Source: Alphaproteobacteria bacterium (lineage in GTDB: Bacteria; Pseudomonadota; Alphaproteobacteria; Micropepsales; Micropepsaceae). Taken from it: 64,000 bases of DNA. The notes beneath the pieces are model-generated. The model was given only the letters and a program-made list of their open reading frames with translations. It was not told the origin of the DNA and did no database searches. Shown one piece after another: positions 49,600 to 56,735 of this stretch. A program made the translations under genes and the position numbers. Every line of letters begins with the position of its first letter. Positions within the stretch are counted from its first letter, which is position 1. The stretch is taken from contig CANJIS010000005.1 in the NCBI GenBank assembly GCA_947474565.1, forward strand, positions 1-64,000, given 5' to 3'.

Positions 49600-50736
49600 A
49601 TGTCCGATCATCTTTCGCGCCGCGCGCTTTTGGGCGGATTGAGCGGCACTGCGCTTTTTGCGCCCTCCGCATTCGGTCAAGGCGGCTGCCGCGACGGTTA
49701 TGCGCTGACAGGTAATGCGCGCTGCCCGCTGCCGGTGGATCAGGCGACCAAGCCGATCCCCGAAGTGTTCGCGTCCACGGGGTGGAAAACCACCGCGCTG
49801 GAATCCTTCACCATCGATGTGGTGGATTACAAAAAGGAAGCCGCCTTCTACGCCGCGCTGATGGGCTGGCGCTTGCGCGAAGACGACGGCAAACAAGCCA
49901 TCATGGATGTGGGCAACTGGGGCAGCTGCATCTTCCGCGCGGCGCCCGCCTCATCCTTCACCCCCGCCGCCAATGGCCAGCTGCCGCGTTCGGCGGTGAA
50001 GGCTTTCGCCTGGGTGATTGATAAATGGGATGCGCGCGCTGTCGCCGCCGCCTTGAGCAAACGCGGCATGACGCCGGTGGCCGACAACAATGGCGCCTTC
50101 CAAAGCTTCCGCGTGCATGACCGCGACGGCTGGGACCTGCAAATCTGCAACGACAAGGGCTTGTCGGCTGCGCGCAAACGCAAGCCCATAGCGCAAATCG
50201 GCGCCCCGCCCTTCGCCGCCACCGGCTGGGACACGGTGTGGCTGGATCACTTCTCGTTCCGGGTCAGCAATTATAAGGAGAGCGCTTCTTATTACGCCAA
50301 CCTCTTGGGCTGGCGGCGCACCTATGACGAAGGCACGCAGAACGAGTTGGAAGCCGGCGATATCGGCGAAGTGCTGTGCCGTGGGGGCAACCCGTTTGTG
50401 GCGGCCCAGGCGGGTACGCCGAAGGGCGCGGTGATCGATCACATCTCGCTGGGCATTTCGCCCTGGGATGTGGAAGAGGTGCGCACCGCGCTGGAATCGC
50501 GCGGGCTCAAAGCGCAGATCGATACCTCGGCGGCGCATGTGGGGCCGGACGGCAAGATCATCTCCGACGATATCTACCAGGCCGCGTTCCAGAGCTATCA
50601 CACCGACACACCCAACGGCTTTAACCTGCAGATCAGCTGGAACACGCTCGACAAACGCCTGGCCCTGGCCAATGCGGTGAAACCCAAGGCGCTGCGCAAA
50701 TATCAGACGCCGGGGCAGCAGCCGCTCAGCCCATAA
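49600..50736 (+). CDS. Tat-exported protein with two VOC (glyoxalase-like) domains
   Basis: The 378-residue protein begins MSDHLSRRALLGGLSGTALF, a twin-arginine signal, followed by a Cys-containing linker. Two vicinal-oxygen-chelate domains follow (about 58-175 and 205-345). Each opens with ESFTIDVVDYKKEAAFYAALMGW or DHFSFRVSNYKESASYYANLLGW. Metal-ligand candidates are His/Glu residues such as H in DHISLGIS. Most VOC proteins are cytoplasmic, so an exported tandem form is unusual. Substrate unknown. It is convergent with the NHL protein gene. Confidence 0.87.
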   Translation: MSDHLSRRALLGGLSGTALFAPSAFGQGGCRDGYALTGNARCPLPVDQATKPIPEVFASTGWKTTALESFTIDVVDYKKEAAFYAALMGWRLREDDGKQAIMDVGNWGSCIFRAAPASSFTPAANGQLPRSAVKAFAWVIDKWDARAVAAALSKRGMTPVADNNGAFQSFRVHDRDGWDLQICNDKGLSAARKRKPIAQIGAPPFAATGWDTVWLDHFSFRVSNYKESASYYANLLGWRRTYDEGTQNELEAGDIGEVLCRGGNPFVAAQAGTPKGAVIDHISLGISPWDVEEVRTALESRGLKAQIDTSAAHVGPDGKIISDDIYQAAFQSYHTDTPNGFNLQISWNTLDKRLALANAVKPKALRKYQTPGQQPLSP

Positions 50737-50744
50737 ATACGCGC

Positions 50745-50850
50745 TGTCATGGCCCGCGAATGCGGGCCATCCAGGTGATGCCGCTCTGTGGATCACCTCA
50801 ACAAGTTTCCGTAGGCCGGGCTGGATTCCCGCTTTCGCGGGAATGACAGG
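50745..50850. repeat. Paired palindrome element (BIME-like), copy 1
   Basis: TGTCATGGCCCGCGAATGCG then GGCCATCCAGG (50746-50774) and the inverted partner CTGGATTCCCGCTTTCGCGG then GAATGACAGG (50821-50850) each fold into a hairpin. The outer ends TGTCAT/ATGACA are inverted repeats. The same architecture occurs at 52854-52943. It lies between the convergent VOC and NHL genes. Confidence 0.85.
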
Positions 50851-50886
50851 AAAGAAAAAGCCCGCCCCTCGTGAGAGGAGCGGGCT
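50851..50886 (-). terminator. Rho-independent terminator of the NHL gene
   Basis: AGCCCGCTCC and GGGGCGGGCT (minus strand) form the stem, followed by TTTTCTTT. It lies 25 bases after the NHL gene stop and directly next to the palindrome element. Confidence 0.88.
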
Positions 50887-50910
50887 CTTTGTTACGTGAT
50901 GCCAGTCCGT

Positions 50911-52206
50911 TTACGGATTGATGACCGAACCGCCAACGACCTTGGCCTTGATCAGGCTGCTCAGCGGCACCAGACCCTTATAGTTGAACTTCTGCACGCG
51001 CTGACCGCGATAGGTCTCGGTCGTGTAGATGTTGCCCTTCGAGTCCGTGACGATCGAGTGCACGGCATAGAACTGGCCGGGCATGCGGCCGCCGCCGCCG
51101 AAGCGATACAGCTCGGTCAGCGTTGCGCGGTCGAACACGTGAATCAGTTCAGACGCGCCGTCCGACATGTACATGTACTTCTGCGCCTTGTCGGTGGAGA
51201 AGGCCACTTCCCACACCGCGCCTTCGCCCTTGGTGTTCGGCGAAACGGCGATCTGCTTGATGTAGGTGCCGTCATACTTGAACAGCTGCAGACGGTTGTT
51301 GGTGCGGTCGCAGACATACAGGATCATTTCGTTCGACGGCTGGGCGCAATGCACCGGATTGCCGAACTGCGGCGAGTTCACATCGTAATGCGGGATGGGA
51401 TCATCGCTCGGCGGCTTGCCGTAAGCGCCGAAGATCTTGGTGTTCTTGCCCGTCTTGGGGTCCCACATCGAAACGCGATGGCCGCCATAACCGTCGGCCG
51501 CAACCAGCGTGCCATCGGGCAGGAAGCGAATCTGGGCCGTGCCGCGAACGTTCACGGGGTCCAGGCTGCCGGTGCTGCCATTGGCCTTGCCGATTTCGCT
51601 GATGAACTTACCGTCCACCGTGAAATGCAGCAGGAAGCTGTCGTGATAACGGCCAGTTTCGCCGCCGCCTTCACCCGGGCCTGCACCGCCGCGGGCAAAT
51701 TGCTGCGCGCTGCCGGGCTTGTAAGCCGGGGGCTGGCCGGGGCCGTTGCCGCCGATCCAGATGGTGCCGTCCGGCGCAACCGTCACGCCGTGGTTGGAAA
51801 CAGGCCAGTCACCGCTCGGCACCGTCTTGGCGGCGTCGTCGCGGCCCCAGGAATGGATCACATTGCCGGCCTGGTTGAAGGCCAGAACGTCCGGCGCCGC
51901 GGTGCAGCATTCCGACTCGTTGCGGGTCAGGCGCGATTCCTGATTTTCCAGCGTGCCGGGGCGATGAACGATCCAGACGTTATCCTGCTTGTCGACATCA
52001 AGGCCGATGGTGGCGCCAATCACCCAATGATTCGGGTAGGGCTTGGGCCACAGCGGATCGACTTCAAAGCGCGGCACCATCGGGTCATTGCCCTGGGCCT
52101 GCGCCGTACCGCTAAAGCCCAGCATGGACGGGCTAACGGCAAGGCCGGTGATCAGCCCGGCGATTGCCGTGCCGACGAGAATATTGCGCAACAGGTGACG
52201 CTTCAT
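50911..52206 (-). CDS. Exported NHL-type beta-propeller protein
   Basis: The 431-residue protein has a signal peptide (about residues 1-37, ending AQA) and six-bladed propeller repeats: GLDVDKQDNVWIVHRPG, NHGVTVAPDGTIWIGGNG, AQIRFLPDGTLVAADGYGGHRV, NRLQLFKYDGTYIKQI and HSIVTDSKGNIYTTETYRGQRVQKF. It resembles NHL/6-bladed proteins annotated as peptidylamidoglycolate lyase-like; no activity can be assigned. A cysteine pair (ESECCTAA) is near residue 100. Probably periplasmic. Confidence 0.85.
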   Translation of the reverse strand: MKRHLLRNILVGTAIAGLITGLAVSPSMLGFSGTAQAQGNDPMVPRFEVDPLWPKPYPNHWVIGATIGLDVDKQDNVWIVHRPGTLENQESRLTRNESECCTAAPDVLAFNQAGNVIHSWGRDDAAKTVPSGDWPVSNHGVTVAPDGTIWIGGNGPGQPPAYKPGSAQQFARGGAGPGEGGGETGRYHDSFLLHFTVDGKFISEIGKANGSTGSLDPVNVRGTAQIRFLPDGTLVAADGYGGHRVSMWDPKTGKNTKIFGAYGKPPSDDPIPHYDVNSPQFGNPVHCAQPSNEMILYVCDRTNNRLQLFKYDGTYIKQIAVSPNTKGEGAVWEVAFSTDKAQKYMYMSDGASELIHVFDRATLTELYRFGGGGRMPGQFYAVHSIVTDSKGNIYTTETYRGQRVQKFNYKGLVPLSSLIKAKVVGGSVINP

Positions 52207-52318
52207 GGATCCTCTCCCAGGGCGATTCTTTTATGTGCGGACGGTACACCCATTGCGAAAAGGCGCAAGCGGTGGTCTTATTGTGCAGTGCCGAGAATGG
52301 ATTGGCAGCGGGTTCGAT

Positions 52319-52849
52319 ATGCTGAGGAATATCGCAGTTGCAGCAGGACTGGTCGGGGCGCTCGCCGTCTCCGGCGCCTTCCTGGTGGCCCAGGCCAAGC
52401 CCGAAACCGCCACAAAAGCTTCACCCGGCCTCCAGTCCAAAGCCGCCGGCGCCAAGACCTTCGACGCCACCTGCAGTTCAGGCGAAGCGATTGATACCCG
52501 CATCGATCCGGCATGGGTCGGCCAAAGCTTCGCCAAGGATGGCTGTGTTGCGCCGGTGTTGCCCGCGTCGATCGATGGCTACAGCGCCACCCGCAAGCAG
52601 ATAGACGCCAGCACGGCGGCGCAAAAGAAGTATGCCGCGGCCGCCGATGCCTATCAGCAATGCATCATTCAATTTGTCACCGCCCGCCGGACCAAAGCCG
52701 AGGCGCAGAACAAGACGCTCGATGTGGCGCTGGTGGTGATCGAAAACCATCGCGTTACCGCCAGCGAAGCGAGCAAGGCCAAATCCAAAGCCCTGCTCAA
52801 CAACACCATCCGCGCGTTCAACGAAGCGGGCAGCGAAGACTGTAAGTAA
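52319..52849 (+). CDS. Exported hypothetical protein
   Basis: A 176-residue protein with a signal peptide or anchor (MLRNIAVAAGLVGALAVSGAFLVAQA), then a region with paired cysteines (ATCSSGEA and KDGCVAPVLPASIDGYSATRKQ) and a helical coiled C-terminus with QQCIIQFVTARRTKAEAQN and a final EDCK. The start at 52319 gives a clean signal sequence. No family recognised. A palindrome element follows its stop. Confidence 0.68.
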   Translation: MLRNIAVAAGLVGALAVSGAFLVAQAKPETATKASPGLQSKAAGAKTFDATCSSGEAIDTRIDPAWVGQSFAKDGCVAPVLPASIDGYSATRKQIDASTAAQKKYAAAADAYQQCIIQFVTARRTKAEAQNKTLDVALVVIENHRVTASEASKAKSKALLNNTIRAFNEAGSEDCK

Positions 52850-52853
52850 CCAT

Positions 52854-52943
52854 TGTCATGCCCGCGTAGGCGGGCATCCAGCGCGCCCGCATTGCGGGCG
52901 CAAATTAAGTCACTTCTGGATTCCCGCTTGCGCGGGAATGACA
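52854..52943. repeat. Paired palindrome element (BIME-like), copy 2
   Basis: TGTCATGCCCGCGTAGGCGG then GCATCCAG (52855-52881), a middle hairpin GCGCCCGCATTGCGGGCGC (52882-52901), and the inverted partner CTGGATTCCCGCTTGCGCGG then GAATGACA (52916-52943). It matches the element at 50745-50850 in ends and layout, and adds a third hairpin. It occupies the upstream region of the cupin gene. Confidence 0.88.
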
Positions 52944-52960
52944 AAAAGAGGGGGCATTCC

Positions 52961-53353
52961 ATGACATTCAGGATTCTCGCCGCGCTGATGCTGATGAGCA
53001 CGGCTGCTTTTGCGCAAGCGCCAGCCGCCGCGCCCGCGCCGCCGCTGCTCAGCAAAGACCTGATCCCCGGCCCCGGCAAAGAAGTGCGGATGAGCGTGTT
53101 GAGGTCTGCGCCGGGCGCAGCCTCGCCGGTGCATCGTCATAACGGCCAGGTGTTCGTCTATATCCTGTCCGGCAATATGGAGATGCAGGTGAAGGGTCAG
53201 TCCCCGGTCCAGCTTGGTCCGGGCCAGACCTTTTATGAATCGCCCGATGACATCCATGTCGCCAGCCGCAATCTCTCCAAGACCGAGCCTGCGAAATTCC
53301 TGGTGGTGATGGTGGTCAACAAGGGCGCGCCCACCACCGTGCCGGTGAAGTAG
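52961..53353 (+). CDS. Exported cupin-domain protein
   Basis: The 130-residue protein has a signal peptide (MTFRILAALMLMSTAAFA) and one cupin barrel. Motif 1 is SPVHRHNGQVFVYILSG (His and His metal ligands) and motif 2 is GPGQTFYESPDDIHVASRN. GAGGGGG precedes the ATG at 52961; a longer frame runs through the palindrome element and is spurious. Small exported cupins of this kind have unknown substrates. Confidence 0.86.
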   Translation: MTFRILAALMLMSTAAFAQAPAAAPAPPLLSKDLIPGPGKEVRMSVLRSAPGAASPVHRHNGQVFVYILSGNMEMQVKGQSPVQLGPGQTFYESPDDIHVASRNLSKTEPAKFLVVMVVNKGAPTTVPVK

Positions 53354-53492
53354 CCCGCCAAGCTTCAGGCAATCTGAACGATATAAAGCCTTTGCTCTCA
53401 CGCCCCGCTCATGACGGTCAGAAAATTCTTCATGGACGCCCCCCAAAGGCAAATCAGCAGTTGGTGATGGTAACCGTCACAACCTGGTCTAC
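53354..53492. other. 139-base gap between convergent genes
   Basis: Only very short frames (11 codons minus, 18 codons plus) and no clear terminator are seen between the cupin gene and the IorB-like gene. Confidence 0.5.
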
Positions 53493-55718
53493 CTAGAGCC
53501 GCGCCTGCTGGGTTGGGCCGGTAAGCTTGAGGTTCTTGAGCGGAAGCGAACGGATGCGCTGCCCCGTGGCCGCGAAAATCGCATTGGCTATGGCCGCCGC
53601 AATGGGCGCGGTCGAACATTCGCCCACCCCGCCCCATTTGGGCTTGCCCTTCTCGTCCACGCCCCCGGTGAGGGCCAGGGCGCAAACCATCTCCGGCGCA
53701 TCATTGATGCGCGCCACGCGATAGTCGTTGAAATTGCCCTGGGCAGCGGCGCCGTTCTTGATGTTGATCTCGCCATACATCATGGCGCTGAGGCCGAAGA
53801 CCACGCCGCCTTCGATCTGGGCATCCACCAGATTGGGATTGACCACATGATAGGCATCGGTGGCGGCGAACACCCGGTCGACATGCACCTCGCCGGTGGC
53901 CTTGACCGTCACTTCGGCGATCTGGCCGCCCACAGCGGCATGATTTTCCACCAGCGAAATGCCGCGTCCGCGCCCGGCGGGCAGCGGCTTGTGCCAGTCG
54001 CTCATCTCTTCCAGCTTTTTCAGCACCGCCAGGCTATCCACCCGGTCGGTCAGGCTGCGGCGGAATTCCAGCGGGTCCTTGCCCGCCGCATGCGCCAGCT
54101 CGTCGATGAAGCTTTCCAGATAGAAGCTGTTCTGCGAGCCGCCCACCGAACGCCAATAGCCAACCGGCACATGCGTGTTCTTGAGCATCTGGCCCGTGTA
54201 CCAGTTGGGCACCAGATTATACGGCACAGATTGCGCGATACCTTCCAGGGACGTGGGATCAAGCCCCGTCGCCACCGGATTGCCGGTGGAACGCTGGATC
54301 GAACCACACACGCTTTGAATGAACAAGGCTTCCAGCTTGCCGTCCGCCGTCAGCGCGCCCTTGAAGCGGATCGCCGATTGCGGGCGATAACGGTCGGCGC
54401 GCATATCCTGTTCGCGCGACCATAGAAGCTGCAACGGCACGGTGATGTTCGCGGCCTTGGCGATGCGGATAGCCTGGCGCATTTCGTCGCCGAAGGTGCG
54501 GCGGCCAAAACCGCCGCCCAGATACAGCTGATGGAAATGCACCTGCTCCGGCTTCAGGCCGGTTTCCTCGGCGCCCATTTTGGCGTTGGCGAGCGGCGAC
54601 TGCGAACCCATCCACACATCCAGCCGATCCTTCTGCAAATGGATGGTGGCGTTGCAGGGCTCCATGGTGGCATGGGCCAGAAGCGGGGTTTCATACACCG
54701 CTTCGATCACATGCTTGGTTTTGGCGATGGCGGTTTTGGCGTCGCCGTCTTCCTTGGCCGTCACCATCGGGCCATCCAGCGCTTCGCGATATTCGCGGGC
54801 GAACTGGGCGCTGTCGGTCTTGGCGTCGGCGCCGCCATCCCATTTGATCTTCAGCTTCTTCAGCGCCTGATTGGCGCGCCAGTAATTGTCGGCGACCACG
54901 GCCACCGCATCATCCAGCTTGACGACGTGGCTGATACCGCGCGCCCCTTGAATGGCGCTGTCATCCACCGACACCAGCTTGCCGCCGAACACGGGCGAAG
55001 AAATGATGGAGGCGTAAAGCTGGCCTTCCTGGCGTACATCAATCCCGTATTGCGCCTTGCCGGTGGATTTGATTTTGGAATCCAGGCGCGGCTGGCGCGT
55101 GCCCACCAGCTTGAACGCTTCCGGCGGCTTGATGCCGGGCTCGGCGGCCAGTTTCACTTTCGCGGCAGCTTTGGCCAACTCGCCATAGCGCAGGACACGT
55201 CCGCTGGCCTTGTGAAAGACTTTGCTCTCGCGCGCTTCGCATTGCGACGCCGGCACACTCCATTTTGCGGCGGCGGCCGCTACCAGGCGCGCCCTTGCCG
55301 AAGCGCCGGCCTGCTGAACGTATGGCCAGGTGGTGCGGATGCCGCGGCTGCCCGCCGCCACCATGTCGCCATACAAAGTCTTTTCACGGATGTTGCGATT
55401 GACCGAAGCGAACTCGACTTTGATGTTGTCCCAGCGGCATTCCAGTTCTTCGGCCAGCAGCATGGGAATGCCCGACGCGGTGCCCTGCCCCATCTCGGCC
55501 ATCGGGCAGCGCAAGGTGATGGTGTCATCGGGCTCGATCACGATCCAGGCATTCACTTCATTCAAAGCGGCGGCGTCTTGCGTCTCGCCGCCCAATTCCA
55601 GCGCGGGGACAGCAGCCTTGGCGTTGCCGGGCATGAAAAGCCCCAGCGCCATGCCGCCGGACAGAGTGGCGCCGGCGACTAGGATCTGACGGCGCGAATG
55701 GTCGAAGGGCTTGTTCAT
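53493..55718 (-). CDS. Tat-exported molybdopterin-binding subunit of an isoquinoline 1-oxidoreductase (IorB)-like dehydrogenase
   Basis: The 741-residue large subunit of a xanthine oxidase-family hydroxylase. It begins MNKPFDHSRRQILVAGATLS, a twin-arginine signal. Family segments include PMAEMGQGTASGIPMLLAEEL, FHQLYLGGGFGRRTFGDE, VPVGYWRSVGGSQNSF and the C-terminal GGVGECSTAPIAAAIANAIF, which keeps the active-site Glu and has Cys-Ser where Pro-Gly is usual. It pairs with the [2Fe-2S] subunit encoded four bases upstream. Such enzymes oxidise N-heterocycles or aldehydes in the periplasm; substrate unknown. No dedicated cofactor-assembly gene is seen nearby. Confidence 0.93.
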   Translation of the reverse strand: MNKPFDHSRRQILVAGATLSGGMALGLFMPGNAKAAVPALELGGETQDAAALNEVNAWIVIEPDDTITLRCPMAEMGQGTASGIPMLLAEELECRWDNIKVEFASVNRNIREKTLYGDMVAAGSRGIRTTWPYVQQAGASARARLVAAAAAKWSVPASQCEARESKVFHKASGRVLRYGELAKAAAKVKLAAEPGIKPPEAFKLVGTRQPRLDSKIKSTGKAQYGIDVRQEGQLYASIISSPVFGGKLVSVDDSAIQGARGISHVVKLDDAVAVVADNYWRANQALKKLKIKWDGGADAKTDSAQFAREYREALDGPMVTAKEDGDAKTAIAKTKHVIEAVYETPLLAHATMEPCNATIHLQKDRLDVWMGSQSPLANAKMGAEETGLKPEQVHFHQLYLGGGFGRRTFGDEMRQAIRIAKAANITVPLQLLWSREQDMRADRYRPQSAIRFKGALTADGKLEALFIQSVCGSIQRSTGNPVATGLDPTSLEGIAQSVPYNLVPNWYTGQMLKNTHVPVGYWRSVGGSQNSFYLESFIDELAHAAGKDPLEFRRSLTDRVDSLAVLKKLEEMSDWHKPLPAGRGRGISLVENHAAVGGQIAEVTVKATGEVHVDRVFAATDAYHVVNPNLVDAQIEGGVVFGLSAMMYGEINIKNGAAAQGNFNDYRVARINDAPEMVCALALTGGVDEKGKPKWGGVGECSTAPIAAAIANAIFAATGQRIRSLPLKNLKLTGPTQQARL

Positions 55719-55722
55719 GGCA

Positions 55723-56196
55723 TCAAACCTTGTCTTTGCCGAGAGGCGATGCCGCAGCGCGCTTGATGGCGCGGCGAATGCGGACATAGGTGCCGCAGCG
55801 GCAGATGTTGCCCGCCATGGCGGCGTCGATATCGGAATCATCGGGATTGGGTGTGTGATTCAACAGCGCCGTGGCCGACATGATCTGGCCGGACTGGCAG
55901 TAGCCGCATTGCGGCACATCTTCTGCGACCCAGGCGGCCTGCACCTTGCTCAAGGTGCCGTCCTTCTCCAGCGCTTCGATGGTGGTGATCTGCTTTCCTT
56001 CCGCCGCGCCCGATCCCATCATGCAGGAACGCACCGGCTTGCCGTCGATCAGCACGGTGCAGGCGCCGCATTGGGCGATGCCGCAGCCATACTTGGTGCC
56101 GGTCAGGCCGATCTCGTTGCGGATGGCCCACAACAGCGGCATGTCGGGTTCAATATCCAGGTCATGGCTTTTGCCGTTGACGATCAGCCTGGGCAT
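55723..56196 (-). CDS. [2Fe-2S] subunit of the IorA-like dehydrogenase
   Basis: The 157-residue small subunit has a plant-type ferredoxin cluster ([20 protein letters not shown]...RSC) and a C-terminal helical cluster domain ([10 protein letters not shown]...GNICRCGTY). It passes electrons from the molybdenum centre to an acceptor, in this family usually a membrane cytochrome c. It has no own signal and would be exported bound to the Tat-bearing large subunit. It is the first gene of the two-gene operon. Confidence 0.95.
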   Translation of the reverse strand: MPRLIVNGKSHDLDIEPDMPLLWAIRNEIGLTGTKYGCGIAQCGACTVLIDGKPVRSCMMGSGAAEGKQITTIEALEKDGTLSKVQAAWVAEDVPQCGYCQSGQIMSATALLNHTPNPDDSDIDAAMAGNICRCGTYVRIRRAIKRAAASPLGKDKV

Positions 56197-56439
56197 GCGG
56201 GGCCTCCGGGGTAGTTGCGCCGCTTCCTTTTAACACACCCGGGCCGCCTTTGGTTATGTCAAAGAAAACATAACGCCTTCAAAAAGCAGCGAAATCCTCA
56301 CTCCGTGCGGAGCGTGGGCCCGGAAAAGTGTTCTCGCGGTTTTCCGCGAGGCCGCGCGACCATCATAAACGTCATCGTTCGGTAACCAAATCACCGCTAG
56401 GGTTCGCCCCGGAAAACCGCTGCTTTGGAAAGTCCCCCC

Positions 56440-56664
56440 ATGAAGAAATTTATCGCCGCCACGGCCCTCATCTCCATCGTCGCCACCAGCGCCATTGCCG
56501 CTGAAGGCGCGCTGCCGTCGGGCAAGCCCGCTGGCACGAAAGAAGCGCAGGGTCTTCTGAACAACACGCCGCTGCTGGTTCTGGGCGGCATTGGCCTGAT
56601 CGTGGGCCTGGTGCTTGCCACCCAGGATTCCACGGCCTCGACCGCGCCGGTCACCACCGGCTGA
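56440..56664 (+). CDS. Small exported or membrane protein
   Basis: The 74-residue protein has a signal peptide (MKKFIAATALISIVATSAIAA) and a second hydrophobic segment (LLVLGGIGLIVGLVLAT, about residues 44-60), with a short Ser/Thr tail. A ribosome binding site-like GGAAAG lies upstream and a strong terminator downstream. Function unknown. Confidence 0.75.
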   Translation: MKKFIAATALISIVATSAIAAEGALPSGKPAGTKEAQGLLNNTPLLVLGGIGLIVGLVLATQDSTASTAPVTTG

Positions 56665-56687
56665 TACGGTCCAACAGGACAAATGAA

Positions 56688-56726
56688 AACGGCGGGCCCT
56701 CCACGAGGACCCGCCGTTTTCTTTTT
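56688..56726 (+). terminator. Bidirectional rho-independent terminator
   Basis: AACGGCGGG and CCCGCCGTT arms are followed by TTCTTTTTC on the plus strand and by TTTTCATTT on the minus strand. It serves the convergent small membrane protein and PQQ dehydrogenase genes. Confidence 0.9.
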
Positions 56727-56735
56727 CAAGCCTGA

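Noticed and set aside
52853-52960. Extended N-terminus of the cupin protein
   Set aside because: It translates the palindromic repeat (a DSRLRGND-like peptide typical of such repeats); a signal peptide and ribosome binding site start at 52961.
53398-53492. Short peptide after the IorB-like gene as a possible PqqA-type precursor
   Set aside because: The frame has 11 codons and lacks the Glu-x3-Tyr pair needed in PqqA.
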